A DNA stretch of 64,000 nt from contig CM041465.1 of assembly GCA_023213395.1 (NCBI GenBank), positions 128,905,741-128,969,740 on the forward strand, given 5' to 3'. Shown piece after piece: positions 52,441 to 64,000 of the stretch (positions within the stretch are counted from its first letter, which is position 1; every line of letters begins with the position of its first letter). Source of the DNA: Cycas panzhihuaensis (Eukaryota; Cycadophyta). The notes under the pieces were generated by a model. The model was not told where the DNA came from. It searched no databases and saw only the letters and a program-made list of their open reading frames with translations. Position numbers and translations under genes: made by a program.

Positions 52441-55202
52441 AACATATAGAAACTTCTTGGTTGATTGATTTCAATGCTTCCTGCCATATGACAGGTTCTG
52501 AAACCTACTTACCAATACTTACCCTGTTTAGAACCAATTAGTTACATTTTGTAACAATGTTGTATATGAAATTGCTAAGATTGCAATACTCCTGTTTCAT
52601 TGCGAAACTCAAATATTTAGCATCATCTGAACAATGTTTTCTATGTACCTGGGATCACAAAGAATTTGTTGTTCGTCAATCAAATTAACAAGCTGAAGTA
52701 TGATGTCTTATTCAACCATGTTGGCAAGTGCTTAATCAGTGACCTAGATGGTAAAGTTATTGCCACCGTATATGAAGATTGGGGTCTTTACAAGCTTGAT
52801 GCAACATCTGTTATACCACTTCTACATGCAGATGTAGTCATTGAAATTAGTATTGGTTCTGACAATGAAATTGAAGAGCAACCTTTTTCTAGCGCACTTG
52901 CCTCTCAAACTTCTTCCAAGGATCAATTATGGTATCAATGTCTTGGTCACTTGAGTATGAATAGCCTCCATCTTTGGTTTAGGCCTAATATGATGCATGG
53001 GTTGCCTAAAATCAAACAAACAAGGTGTTTGTGTGAAGCCTACACAATGGAAAATCATCGTAGAGCACCATTTAACTCCAATGACAAAGTTTGGCATGTT
53101 CAACAACCACTTGGCGTTGCCCACCCTAACATTTGTGGATCTATGTCACAAGACTCATTTAGTGGTTGTTGATATTTTATCATCTTCATTAATGACTTTT
53201 CTTGGAAAGTATGGGTCTATTTTTTAAAGTTGAAATTTGAAGCCTTTGTAAAAATTCAAAAAAGTCAAAATTGAAGCTAAAAGAGAATCAAATATGACAC
53301 TTAAAAATCTTCGATGTGATAATGGAGGCGAATACAAATCGAATGAATTTACGTAAATTTGCAAGGACAATGGCATTAAATGATAGTTTTTTGCCCCATA
53401 CACTCCTCAACAAAATGGTGTTGCTGAAAGAATGAATTGGGCTTTGGTGATTAAAGGCAAGGCCATGCTTGTCGCAAAAGAATTGGGACTTCAATTTTGG
53501 ACTGAAGCAGTTAATACTGTTGCTTATATCACCAACTGTAGTCCAACAAGAGCAATATTGAATATCACACCCGAGGAGGCTTGGTTTGGCCAAAAGTGTA
53601 CAGTCTCACATTTGCATATTTTTGGATGCATTATATATATGCACGTACCAAGAAACAAGAAAAGAAGCTTGATGATAAAAGCAGGAAATGTATTTTCATT
53701 GGTTATATGCCCAACTGCAAAGCTTATAAACTTTATGATCTTGCTACACGACAAATGCACACCTCTCAGGATGTCATCTTCTTTGAAGTGAATCAAGTTT
53801 TGAATCCACAAAGCATCTTCTTTCCTATTGATCAAGAGGATTCTACACCTGCTGATGTACCTTCTTTAGTCTTAGTGGATTCTCCTTTAGTTATAGTTGA
53901 TGGATCAACCCTATCAACCTCTTATTCTCTTGATTCTTCATTTGATCCCAATCCCTCTACTTCTACCTCCACGGTTTCTCAAGATGATTTTCATATAGAG
54001 GTCACTTCTAAAAGGCCACCAAAATGGTACTTGCAGACTATTGCTTTTGCTCCTTCATCGCCTCTTGCAGAACTAAAGCATCGATCAAAATATAGGCATT
54101 CTACAACCTTTGCCTTAATGGCACAAGTCTTATATGCTCTTGAGTCATCGACTTTTGAGGAGGTAGTAATAGACCAAAAGTGGAAGCTTGCTATAAATGA
54201 TAAAATGGATGCCAATCTTTAGAATGATACATGGGAGCTTACTAAGCTGCCTGAAGGAAAGAAACCCATTGATTGCCATTGGATATACAAAACCAATTTC
54301 AAGTAGATGGTTCCATTCAATTACATAAAGCCCATTTGGTAGCCACAATTTTCAAATAAATTGAGGGCATTGATTATGATGAGACATTTGCCCCTGTTGC
54401 CAACATGACCACTATTTGGCTTGTTTTGGCACTTGTAGCTTAGTTTCATTGGCTAGTATTTTAGATGGACATCAAAAACACCTTTCTGAATGGCAATTTA
54501 CATGAATAAGTTTATTTGGAACAACCCCTAAGTTTATTTGGATAATGATGAGCGTGCCAAACTTGTCGATCCCACTGTGTACAAACAACTCATGGAGAGT
54601 TTGGTCTACTTGACTCATACTTGCCCAAACATCTCTTATGTAGTTGGGATCTGTTCTAAGTATATGACACAACCCAAATTCACACATTGGAATGTAGCTA
54701 AGCAGATTCTTAGATATCTTCGTGGATTACTGCAGTTTGGTATTGATTACTATCAAGTAGATAATCCTTCATTGGCAGATTTTACAAATGCAAAATAGGC
54801 TGGTTGCCAACATAGCAGACAATCGACCTTAGGCTACTGTTTTAACCTAGGCTTTGTAGTTATTTCCTGCGGTTGCAAGAAGCAACCTAATGTTACCTTA
54901 TGGAAGCAAAATATAAAGTTGTTGTCAATGTAGCTACTGAACCTATTTGGCTTAGAAGGATTCTTGTTGAGCTTGGTCTTGAACAGACGCATGCTACTAC
55001 ACTATTCTATGACAACTAAAGTGTCTTGAAGCTAATCAAGAATCCAATGTTCCATGCACGAACAAAACATATCGAGGTACACCATCATTCTATTAGAGAA
55101 TATGTAAAAAGATTGTGAGATTGATATTGTGTTCAAGCCAACCAACAAGCAAGTTGTTGATATCTTTACAAAAGCACTTAGCAAAGACAAATTTGAACGG
55201 TT
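52441..55202 (+). pseudogene. Copia-3 protease, integrase and RNase H, RT core missing
   Basis: The protease site reads SWLIDFNASCHMT, with DFN for DSG. Integrase shows LWYQCLGHLSMNSLHL and then HPNICGS where HTDLCGP is expected, so the first catalytic Asp is Asn. LDDKSRKCIFIGYMPNCKAY and TSQDVIFFEV mark its end. RT starts near 54190 (DTWELTKLPEGKKPIDCHWI) and stops at about 54540. The next residues, AKLVDPTVYKQLMESLVYLT, belong to the segment after the RT thumb. About 170 residues with the YVDD motif are gone. RNase H runs to about 55200 with HARTKHIEV-type wording in broken frames. Confidence 0.85.
54507..54542. repeat. 14-bp direct repeat at the RT deletion junction
   Basis: TAAGTTTATTTGGA occurs at 54507-54520 and 54529-54542, exactly where RT sequence is missing in Copia-3. 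Confidence 0.85.
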
Positions 55203-55242
55203 TTGGCACAACTTCGATATTCAGATTAATGAAGTCATCATT

Positions 55243-55251
55243 AAGGGAGAG
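55243..55251 (+). other. Copia-3 polypurine tract
   Basis: AAGGGAGAG directly precedes the 3' LTR. Confidence 0.8.
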
Positions 55252-55674
55252 TGTCAGAATTAAGGACTCCATTAATTATTTCAATGTAATATAAAGTGAG
55301 TCACTTTATTAACTTAACGTTATAAAGTGCAAATGTAAATTGAAGTTGTTACTAGGTCATGTGTAATTCACAATAACCCCTTTACCCTCATGTTGTGATT
55401 TTTAGCAAGTTGTTAGCTCTAACTGTTGCACCGATCTAGACTCTTGGATCAAATTAATCTTGCCCATCGATTTGTATATTTAAGCATGAGCATTGTACTA
55501 TCTCAATCACATGAGAAAGAGAGAGATTATTGAAGAGATTATTTTTGGGGTTTGAAATCAATTTTGGCCTCTCCATTCTCTTGTGTTAATGATTATGCAT
55601 GTGTGCTTTTGAATGATTAAATTTTTGTCATTGATGATCCTGGTTGAGAGGATAGCTAATCTATTCTCCCTTTA
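55252..55674 (+). repeat. Copia-3 3' LTR
   Basis: The 423-bp copy ends TTTA where CA is expected, a single transition. GAGGG follows. Confidence 0.85.
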
Positions 55675-55679
55675 GAGGG

Positions 55680-55928
55680 CTCGTAGTAAGTGGAGCCGAA
55701 TTGCTTGCTATAGCAGTGACCAACCCTAGTTTGAAATTTATAAGGCCATGAAATCCTAGCTAATGATAGCTCTTAGGACTTGATCTTTTTTTTCTTTCCT
55801 TTGGGATTATGTATTTTGGGAACGATTGGACTTTAATTCTTAGCTTATTTCTTTTGGTTTATTTCATTTACTTTTATCACTTATTAAATCTAACATTTTA
55901 GTTAAATTGCATATATTTTCTCTTGTTA
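55680..55928. other. Host flank right of Copia-3, nothing recognised
   Basis: It should continue the old chromovirus after its chromodomain, but no LTR or gene can be named. Confidence 0.4.
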
Positions 55929-56740
55929 ATTAGATGCTATGGATGTTGAAATCCAAACAGTGAAGAAGAACAAAACTTGGGACTTAGTGGAATTGCCAAT
56001 AGGGAAACACACAATTGGATGTGGATGGGTCTATAAGACTAAGTTCATATTTGATGGCTTGGTTGACAAACACATAGTCAAATTAGTGGCTAAAGGATTC
56101 AAGTAGAAAGGAGGAGTTGACAAGCAGGAGACACTTGCTCTAGTAACAAAAATGATGACCATCATGATCATATGAGTATTGGTTGTATAATTCAAATGCC
56201 AACTACACCAGCTTGATGTGAAGAGTGCTTTCCTTAATGAAGACTTGACAGAAGAGTTCTATACAGAGTTGTTAATGGGATATGTAGAGAAGGGTAAGGA
56301 ACATTTGGTATGTTTCTTAGAAAAGGCATTGTATGGCTTGAAGTAGGTTCCTAAAGCCTAGTTTTCCAAAATCAATGATTAGTTTTAGAAGAATGGGTTT
56401 GAAAGGTCATCAACTAATTCAAATTTGTATATGAAAGTTTGAGATTGAAGGTTTGTGACCTTTGTGATCCTATATGTTGATGACTTACTAATAACAGACA
56501 ATGATATTTCAATGGTTAAAGACTTGAAGGAAGAATTGAAGAATAACTTTGAGATGAAAGAACTTGGATTGCTCCGTTACTTTCTCGGTATAGAAGTTTG
56601 GTAAAAGTTTGGCATGATATTCACTTCATAGGCTAAATACACATGGAAAATTCTGAAAAAATAAAGAATGGGGTATTGTAAGCCTATATCGACCCTTGTG
56701 GAAATAGGAACAAAGTAATGATTTTAAGATGAAGGGAAGA
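55929..56740 (+). pseudogene. Isolated Copia RT fragment
   Basis: The plus strand reads MDVEIQTVKKNKTWDLVELP, IGCGWVYKTKF, LHQLDVKSAFLNEDLTEEFY and the catalytic VILYVDDLLI (Tyr codon at 56473). FEMKELGLLRYFLGIEVW follows, with stops replacing Trp and Gln residues. It begins at the RT N-terminus and ends abruptly near 56740. Neither LTR nor integrase is attached. It may be a truncated element, or part of Copia-4's ancestor moved by recombination. Confidence 0.8.
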
Positions 56741-58080
56741 AAACTCAGACTTGCCGTGCTCCTTTCGTGGGAGAAAACTGGCTTGTGGCTACTATGTGAT
56801 GCATCATTTTGATGCAGATCTGTCTTAAATCCTTCTTACAACCTGGGCAAACACACATCTAGAGCTGTCTTGCTAATTTGATCGATCGTTTGATCGATTT
56901 CTTTGCCTATTCATTGGAATTTCATCGCCACCGTCACAACAGTTTCGGCATATTCAAAATATTTCAATCTCGTTCCATTGTAAAACAAACTTTACATTAT
57001 ACAATTCGGTATATTCTTAGCATATTCCCTTTTTAATAAAGGGTGCTTTTTAAAGTTTGTGTTTTTTAAAGTGATTTTTATGATATTTAATCATTTCAAA
57101 GCAATTTTAGTTTTTCATAAATTTTTTTTTGAGTCAGGTTTACACATAAAAAATTTGCAAGTGTGAAAATTAACTCAAAATTAGTGATTTTATGTATTTT
57201 TTAGTGAAAAATTCACATTGTACTTGTTTTTTTAAGGCTCTCTGCACGGTGACCTTTATTCCCTAAGTGATAAAGGCCTCAAAATCACTCTTTTTAAAAT
57301 AAAAATGACTTTATTTGGGGCTAGTTAGGACTATTTTAAAGTCCTAATGTTGTTGTGGTGGCATGTTCTCTCAGTGTACATTAAAATTAGCATTTTGTGA
57401 TTATTTTTTCACATTGAAACAAAACCACTCAAAGCATAATAAGCAAGCTAGCATCTCTTCATTTGGCGCTTAGTACTTTTTTGCTTTTTTTAAATGCCTT
57501 TTGCAACATATTAAGTGTTTTTTTAAGTACCCGGTTTCTTTTATTTGAAGCCCTCTTGTATTGAGTTTTATCAAACATTGTAAAGCAACATCATCACTCA
57601 CTTGAGCAATTTATCTTAAATCCATTTTAACCATTAAAAATTTGCCTTAAAATCTTGTTGGAGAGGTCGAAAAGAGGTTCAAACCTTGCCTCAAAAAATC
57701 TTGAACTTGGTGCATTCACAGGGGACTAATCAATTGTATAATCAGGGCACAACAGTTGAGATTAATCTTGGAGAAAAAGAGGTTCGAAAAAGGTGTTATT
57801 GGGGCTATGAATCCCAAGGAAAGCATGGTATGACTGTGCAAATCAACCCTACCTCGTTTATCTTAGATTTGACTTGGCCAACTATGGGATCTATTTAGAA
57901 AGATCAAGGTTAGACCAACTCTTTGCCTAGCCTTCCATCTCTCATCACTCTCTTCAGTTGTTGGATCGTTCTTGTAAGATTAGGGCTATTGGTGTGGTAG
58001 AAGGTGGAGCTTAAGCAACGAAAATCTTGAGTCTTCAAGTCATCTGTTAGCTTCAAGAACTTTTAAATAACTTTAACATC
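56741..58080 (+). other. Copia-4 leader, 5' LTR missing
   Basis: This stretch resembles the long T-rich leader of Copia-3. No copy of the 3' LTR (62257-62725) is visible in it. The join with the RT fragment near 56740 is where the 5' LTR was probably lost. Confidence 0.5.
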
Positions 58081-59100
58081 ATGGCTTCTCTCAATATGCT
58101 CAATGCATGTACTATCAAGTTGAATGGACAAGATAACTTTCAAGAGTGGAAAAGGCAAACTAAAAACTTGCTGATCATGAATGAATTTTGGGACTTTGTA
58201 TCTGGGACCAATCCCAATCTTGTTCCACATGAGAATCTATTTGATAAAAATATTATTATTCAGCCTAATCCTATTTTGGTTGCTGCATGGCAAGCTGAGG
58301 ATGAAATTGCCTTAACCTTTATTCATATGATTCTGAATGCAAATGTTGATCAAAATATTGCTTGTGCTTGTACCTCTAAGGAAGCTTGGGATACTTTGAT
58401 TTCTTTGTATGAAAGGCAAGATGATGCTTGCATTGTAATGTCTAAGGCCAAGCTGTTTACATTAAGATATGTTGAACCTATGATTGCTTTCTTATATTCT
58501 ATTAAGGAAATTGGTAATGAGTTAACTACACTTGGCAAACTAGCTTCTAATGAAGACCTTGTTACTGCCACTCTTCATGCACTTCTGAGGGAGTACAATG
58601 GCTTCATCTCATTAGTTTCATGAGATACTGTACTTCCCACAATGACTTTCAACCATCTTGAAAGTCTTCTACTATGGAAGGAGCAAATTTACTCATGACA
58701 GGGTGAACCTTCTACTTCGAAAGTTTTCATGACCAAGTACAAAGCCAAACAAAATTTCAAATAAAATATTCACAAACAGCTTGGGACCATGAGTATTGGC
58801 ACATCAAAAGCCAATATTATTTGTCATTATTGTGGTAAGATAGGCTGCATTGCACCTGAGTGTCGGAAAAGGCAATCCAACATGTGACAACAACAACAAT
58901 TCTAGCAACCAAGACAACAACAAAGGCAACAACAACTAAGACAGTAGCAGAGTCAGCAACAACAACAACCCCCTAGACTAAATCGAGGTGGATTTCAAGG
59001 AGGTCAAAGAGGAAGGAGGGGATTTAGAGGTGGAAATCAATGCCATATCAATCAATTTGCTAATGAGGACAATCTGTTTTGTGCTTATCACAACTCACAA
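58081..59100 (+). pseudogene. Copia-4 gag and knuckle
   Basis: Gag is open for 180 codons from the ATG at 58081: LNACTIKLNGQDNFQEWKRQ, CTSKEAWDTLISLYERQDDA and LVTATLHALLREYNGFISL. A TGA at 58621 breaks it. The same frame continues to CHYCGKIGCIAPECRKRQ near 58828, a knuckle whose His has become Cys. A Gln-rich, then Arg/Gly-rich stretch (GGFQGGQRGRRGFRGGN) follows, as often seen before Copia proteases. Confidence 0.9.
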
Positions 59101-60564
59101 AGTGATAGCACATGGATTACCGATTCGAGAGCAGCTCGACAAATGACTAGTGATGAAGAGTTGTTCTATGATGTTAAAGAAGGAAGAGGGAAAATGGTTA
59201 GTTTTGGCAACAATGAGACAGTTCAGATAGCTGGAGTGGGCAAAATTGCCTCTTTTTATTGTCTAGATCATCCTGCTTCCACATTTCCTACAAGTGGTGC
59301 CTGCTTAGTCCCTTCTATGCACAAAATCCTCTTATTTGTTAGTTAGTTAGATAAACAATAGATGAGCATATTGTTTAAAGGTGGGAAATGTACCATTAGT
59401 GACAAAAATGAACAAGTGGTTGCCATTCGTCATGAAGACCATGGCCTTTACAAATTGGATGCTTTAAATATTACACTTGATATTGCTCTAGCATGTTCTA
59501 TCACTCAATCTATGACCAAAGAGCAACTTTGGCATAATAGGCTAGGCCACTTGAGCCTAGATAATATCAAATTGATGTTCAACAAAAGCATGGTGTATGG
59601 GCTTCCAAAGATTTCTGCATCAAAATGTCATTGTGAAGAATGTATTATTGGGAAATAACATCGAGAGCCTTTTCCTAAAGACAAAGCATGGCGTGTATCA
59701 AAACCTTTGTAATTGGTACACACAGATTTATGTGGACCCATGTCCACATCATCTCTTGGAGGAGCTTTGTACCACACCACTTTCATTGATGACTTTTCAC
59801 ACAAGGTTTGGGTTTACTTCATTAAACACAAATATGAGGCATTAGAAAAATTCAAGGAATTCAAACTTGAGGTGGAAAATGAATCAAATTATTCAATCAA
59901 AATGTTGAGATTTGACAATGGTGGTGAATTTACCTCAAGAGACTTCAACCAATTCTACAAAGACCATGGAATTAGAAGACAACTTATTGCTTTACACACA
60001 CCTCAACAAAATGGAATATCTGAGAGGATGGATAGGACTTTGGCAAACAAAGCCAAAGCTATGATGCATGCAAAAGAGTTTCCTCTTTCCTATTGGGCAG
60101 AAGTGTTCCACAGAGCAACATATATAGCCAATAGGAGCCCTACTACTGTAGTCACTGATATCACACTAGAGGAGGCTTGGTCTGGCAAAAAGCCAACTAT
60201 TAGCCATTTGTGTACTTTTGGGTTCACTGCTTATATACATATTCCCCAACAGCAAAGAAAGAAGTTAGATGATAATAGTCTCAAATGTGTTTTCATTGGT
60301 TACTCTTTTAGCCACAAAGCATATAGAGTTTATGATCCCATTGCCAAGAAAATGCATATATCCAGAGATGTGATATTTGTTGAGGACGATGAGGAGTTGG
60401 AAGCAACATCCATCCATCCTCCTCTTGAAAAAGGCAGGTTGATTGTTGAGGACTTCCTTCCCTCACAATCTTTGACACCATGTTCATCTTCTGCTCCTAT
60501 CGCTTATATGTCTACATCAGCTCCACTTGACCTTGGTAGCCCTTTTGCTAATCAATTATTATAG
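59101..60564 (+). pseudogene. Copia-4 protease and integrase
   Basis: The protease site is TWITDSRAARQMT near 59110, with DSR for DSG. After a stop at 59344 come LWHNRLGHLSLDNIKLMF and CHCEECIIGK, the pre-integrase segment. The integrase core (from 59713) is open for 283 codons with HTDLCGP (Asp 59725), LRFDNGGEF (Asp 59914) and NGISERMDRT (Glu 60022): D,D-35-E, all intact. It is the best-kept integrase of the Copia group here. KMHISRDVIFVEDDEELEA ends it. Confidence 0.9.
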
Positions 60565-62154
60565 GCCTAGGATATTGATGTCTAAGTTATGTCCACGAAG
60601 AAGATACCTAAATGGTACACTCGGACAATACAGGATGCACAAGTCATAGAAGAAAAACATCCATCAAAGATGAGGCAACAATCTGTCAACTATGCACTTA
60701 TGGTTGAAGTGTTGTGTGTGCAGATGAACCTTCCACTTTTGAGGAGACATGTAAAAGTGAAAAGTGGAAAATTGCCATAGATGAAGAAATCAATTTTATT
60801 GAAAAGCGCAAAACTTGGTATTTGGTACAATTGCCTAAAAACAAACAGGCAATCGGTTGCAAATAGGTATATAAAACCAAATTCCAATCTAATGGTTCAA
60901 TCGAGTGTCATAAGGTTCGACTAGTTGCAAAGGGATTTAAACAAAAGGAAGGCATTGACTGTGAGGAGACCTTTGCATCTATGGAAAATATGAACACCAT
61001 CAGACTTATATTGGCTTTAGCTGCTCAATGCAAGTGGTCAATCTATTAGATGGATGTGAAGAGTGCCTTTCTCAATGGCGATCTTCAAAAGGAGGTTTAT
61101 TTGGAGCAAGCTCTTGGTTATGTTGCACATGGAAAAGAACACTTGATTTGTTGCTTTAAAAAGGCTTTGTATGGATTGAAATAGACCCCTCAAGCATGGT
61201 ATTCAAAAATCGATGATTATTTTTTGAGACATGGATATCATTGATACTCATCAGATCCTAACTTGTACATAAAAGTTAAGAATAACCATGTTGTCTTTGT
61301 TATTTTATATGTTGATGACTTAGTGATCACTAGAAGTTACAAGTTCCCTAGGATGACCTTAAGAGGAGTGTTGAGATGATTGATCTTGAACTTCCCTATT
61401 ATTTCTTAGGCATGGACGTGTGGCAACAGCCAGGTCATATATCTTCATTTTCTAAGTCAAGTATTCTCAGGACATCTTGTAGCAATTCAGAATGGAGGAT
61501 TGTAAACCATCGCCTACACCCATGGAGAATGGAACTAAATTGTCACTTAATGAGGAAGCAACATGAGCAGATCCCACATTATTCCGGCAACTAGTGGATA
61601 GCCTAATTTATCTCACCAACACTAGACCGGATCTTTCATTTTCAGTTGGCATTTGTTCCAGGTACATGTTTGAACCTAATCAGAAGCATTTGAATGTAGC
61701 CAAATGTATATTGAGATATTTCAAAGGCACATTGCAACATGGCCTACAGTATACACATAATGAGAACATCTTGGAAGGGTTCTTGAATTCTAATTGGGCA
61801 GGATGCTAGGATAGTCATTGCTTGACTTTGGGATATTGCTTCATTTTTGGTTCAGGTGTTGTTTCATGGAGTTGCAAGAAGTAACGTAATGTTACCTTGT
61901 CTTCCATTGAAGCAGAGTACAAAGTTGTAGTCAACGCAACTTGTGAGGCTATTTGGCTAAGGAGGATTTTTAGCGATCTTGGACTTGATCAGGATCACCC
62001 CACCAGGTTATATTGTGACAATCAAAGTGTGCTAAAGTTAACTAAGAATCTAGTTTTTCATGCAAGGACTAAGCACATTGAGATCCATCACCATTTCATC
62101 AGAGAACATGTGCAGAACAATGAAATTGATCTCTTCTACAAGCCCATAGACTAG
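60565..62154 (+). pseudogene. Copia-4 reverse transcriptase and RNase H
   Basis: Starting from KIPKWYTRTIQDAQVIEE the RT continues with TWYLVQLPKNKQAIGCK, RLVAKGFKQKEGIDCEETFA and DVKSAFLNGDLQKEVYLEQA. The catalytic YVDDL begins at 61308. Frames change near 61350-61600. RNase H reads SLIYLTNTRPDLSFSVGICS, LSSIEAEYKVVVNATCEAIW, LYCDNQSVLKLTKN and HIEIHHHFIREHVQNNEIDL. Confidence 0.9.
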
Positions 62155-62247
62155 TAGCTATCAAACATCTTTACCAAACCATTTAGTAAAGAAAATTTTG
62201 AGAAATTCAGAGGTGGTCTTGGTGTCTTACTTAACGTTGTAAAAATT

Positions 62248-62256
62248 AAGGGGGGA
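62248..62256 (+). other. Copia-4 polypurine tract
   Basis: AAGGGGGGA directly precedes the LTR. Confidence 0.8.
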
Positions 62257-62725
62257 TGTTAAGACCTTTATGTTTACATGTTAAGCGTTGTACTTTATAT
62301 TGTACTGTTGATATACTTTATGTACCTTTATGTAAGGGTGACTTATCACATAATGTGATAAAGTACACATCCACATTTGTTCTAATGACATAATGTTGTA
62401 ACTTAAGGGTCAATGTACCCTCATGCACTTTTTCTCACAAAGAGAGTCCGAGGGACACTTGTCCCACATACAAAGGGTATAGCTTGGATGTTTGACACTT
62501 GTCAAACATCCAACCATCCATAGTCATCCTTCACATCTATATAGGGAGGTCAAACTTCATGCATCATATGAAGTGACTGAGTATTATACTGTTATGCTGC
62601 TAGTTTGAATCCAAGTCAATCTTGCTTATTTTGGAGTAAGGACAAATCCCTCCTCCATATTTTGTGTTCATCTTATGCTTGAGTTCATTTGCTTCATGCT
62701 TGCTTAGGTGCTCATATTCTTAACA
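62257..62725 (+). repeat. Copia-4 3' LTR
   Basis: The segment begins TGTTAAGA after the PPT. The proposed end is TCTTAACA at 62718-62725, the exact inverted repeat of the start. It contains CTATATAGGGA near 62539 and two perfect hairpins (62343-62361 and 62486-62511). No second copy is present to confirm the right end. Confidence 0.65.
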
Positions 62726-63379
62726 ACTTAGCGTAGATGCTAATCATCTCCTTATGCTAGCAAACTCCCTCCTCATGAGATCCTAAGGGCTGTGCTCATC
62801 ATCTATTGGTGTAAGGGCTGAATTCCATCTTTAATAGAGTTGTGAATCAATGAAAACATTTGAAGGTAGAATAATTCTACTAAAAAATTCCTTTGTTACT
62901 ATTCTGTTCTTGGCTTATTTGTTTCTTATAAGGAAGACAATGATATTGCCCATGTTGGGTAAGAAAAAGAATACAATTGACATTACACTAAATGAAGGAC
63001 CAACTACTACAATTGCAAATGAAAAACCAACAAGCTCATGTGATGAAACTACCACATATAGACACGTGGAAAAATGACACCATGAATAATCCATACCAAC
63101 AAGAACCTAACCATTGTGGAGAATTATAGTGGGACCTAGATTTTGAAGGTGGTGATATTAACTTCTATTTGAACAATTGGTTACAAGGAGCATATATGAT
63201 AAATGGACCTAGTATTAACTGTTAGAGAATAAAAGGTATTGACAATGTTAATTAGAGTCACTCCAAAAACAGATAGAACCATAAAGAGAGTGAAAAGTGT
63301 GTTGTTAATTACTATTTGATAAGAGTTGGTAGTAAATCAAGAAATGAATCATAAGACAAACCTACTACATGATTTGGGA
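62726..63379. other. Unassigned sequence
   Basis: One open frame (62850-63077, 75 codons) has a hydrophobic start (FVTILFLAYLFLI) and no family match. A decayed frame near 63130 reads FEGGDINFYLNNWLQGAY. Neither can be called a gene. Confidence 0.3.
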
Positions 63380-63620
63380 AAGAGAGGTAGAAAAAGGCAT
63401 GGCATGATTGCCATATCAGGGCAATATATTTTAAAAAAGAGGATTGAATATGGCGGTCTGGTGGTAAGTTCCAAATGCATCATAGCGAGTTAAAGATGTG
63501 TTGGAAAGCATTTTATATAACAGAAGGAATATACAAAAACAACACCATCTAGCTAAGGGAGCTAGTAGGCTAGTTGTAGATTAGCATGGTTAAGGGTAGT
63601 AGACTTAAAGCCTAATACAA
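63380..63620 (+). pseudogene. Gypsy integrase C-terminal remnant
   Basis: Read across stops and frames, the stretch follows the Gypsy-B integrase C-terminus: AWHDCH-like wording near 63395, KFQMHHSELKMCWKAF near 63455-63510, and a final GSRLKA near 63600. It is probably a fragment of a relative of Gypsy-A or Gypsy-B. Confidence 0.5.
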
Positions 63621-64000
63621 TTAGGGCAAGGCAGTTCTCCTAACACCAACCAATTGGATGTATTATAGCATGTTGCTTGAGTTTGGGAATAATTAAGGTT
63701 GTTCGGCTATCAAGATTTTTTGATTTCATCTCATGATATGTTAACACAAAATACAAAAAAAAAAAAAAACATTAAAAAACAACTCACTTGAACACGTAAT
63801 AACCTAAGTTGACAACATATTTAAGCCAAACAACCAAATTTAAACTAATATTCTAGTAGGTATGAAGCCATTGCTTTAGAAAACGAGTTACCATCACAAT
63901 CCATAAGTCATCATTCTATAGAAGAGTCACCATTCCAATGTAAAAGAGTTATTGTTCCAATATCAATAGCCTATTGTCTCAAGGAATGCTTCAAAATGGT
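63621..64000. other. AT-rich sequence, nothing recognised
   Basis: A poly-A run lies near 63757. No gene or repeat end was found. Confidence 0.5.

Larger units (their letters stand above)
49814..55674 (+). mobile_element. Copia-3: Ty1/copia element with RT core deleted
   Basis: LTRs at 49814-50252 and 55252-55674, GAGGG duplications, PBS and PPT define a 5.9-kb element. Gag, knuckle, protease, integrase, RT start and RNase H are recognisable. All are full of stops and the central RT is missing. Gag resembles that of Copia-4. Confidence 0.9.

Noticed and set aside
57686-57898. 70-codon frame before Copia-4 gag
   Set aside because: It lies in the leader, has no recognisable domain and has no counterpart in Copia-3.

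Overview
The window looks like intergenic DNA of a seed plant with a very large, repeat-rich genome. A gymnosperm is plausible, but nothing here proves it. No host gene, tRNA or rRNA was recognised. Nearly everything is LTR retrotransposon: Ty1/copia, Ty3/gypsy (chromovirus and non-chromovirus) and non-autonomous derivatives. All are broken by stops and frameshifts, many of them C-to-T or G-to-A changes as expected from decay of methylated cytosines. Element names below (Gypsy-A, Copia-1 and so on) are local labels. Divergence figures are counted by eye.

Layout. 1-2793: Copia-derived gag-like pseudogene ending in an LTR. 2794-6490: degenerate gypsy PR-RT-RNase H, an unassigned stretch, then a PPT and a truncated candidate LTR. 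6491-30075: Gypsy-A on the minus strand (TSD GGTTT/GGTTC). Copia-1 (6911-12109, TSD CTGAC) sits in its 3' LTR, and Copia-2 (14345-21605, minus, TSD ACTTC) in its 3' internal part. Copia-2 carries the deleted chromovirus Chromo-1 (17146-20352, TSD CCGTC). 30103-36001: LARD-1, a 5.9 kb element without coding capacity (TSD CATGA). 36007-36392 and 49565-49813: integrase C-terminus and chromodomain of an older chromovirus, split by Gypsy-B (36393-49559, plus, TSD CCCCC). Gypsy-B carries the young non-autonomous Chromo-2 (43566-46188, TSD GACAT) inside its integrase. 49814-55674: Copia-3 (TSD GAGGG). 55929-56740: a loose Copia RT fragment. 56741-62725: Copia-4 without its 5' LTR. 63380-63620: a gypsy integrase C-terminal remnant.

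The most interesting part is the shared design of Gypsy-A and Gypsy-B, two related but clearly different families. Both have the order gag, protease, second gag-like region made of two gag-core-like repeats, RT, RNase H, integrase, tandem array, accessory ORF, 3' LTR. The array in each family is built on a palindromic word also present in that family's LTR (GGTTGCAACC in A, TACGTA/CGTACG in B). The accessory proteins match without gaps over a 55-residue core (22 identities by eye). The duplicated gag between protease and RT, and the array plus accessory ORF, are the best candidates for something undescribed.

Relative ages from LTR pairs: Chromo-2 youngest (about 10 differences in 551 bp), then Chromo-1, Copia-2, Copia-1 (about 16 in 225 bp) and Gypsy-A (about one site in ten). 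This order agrees with the nesting.
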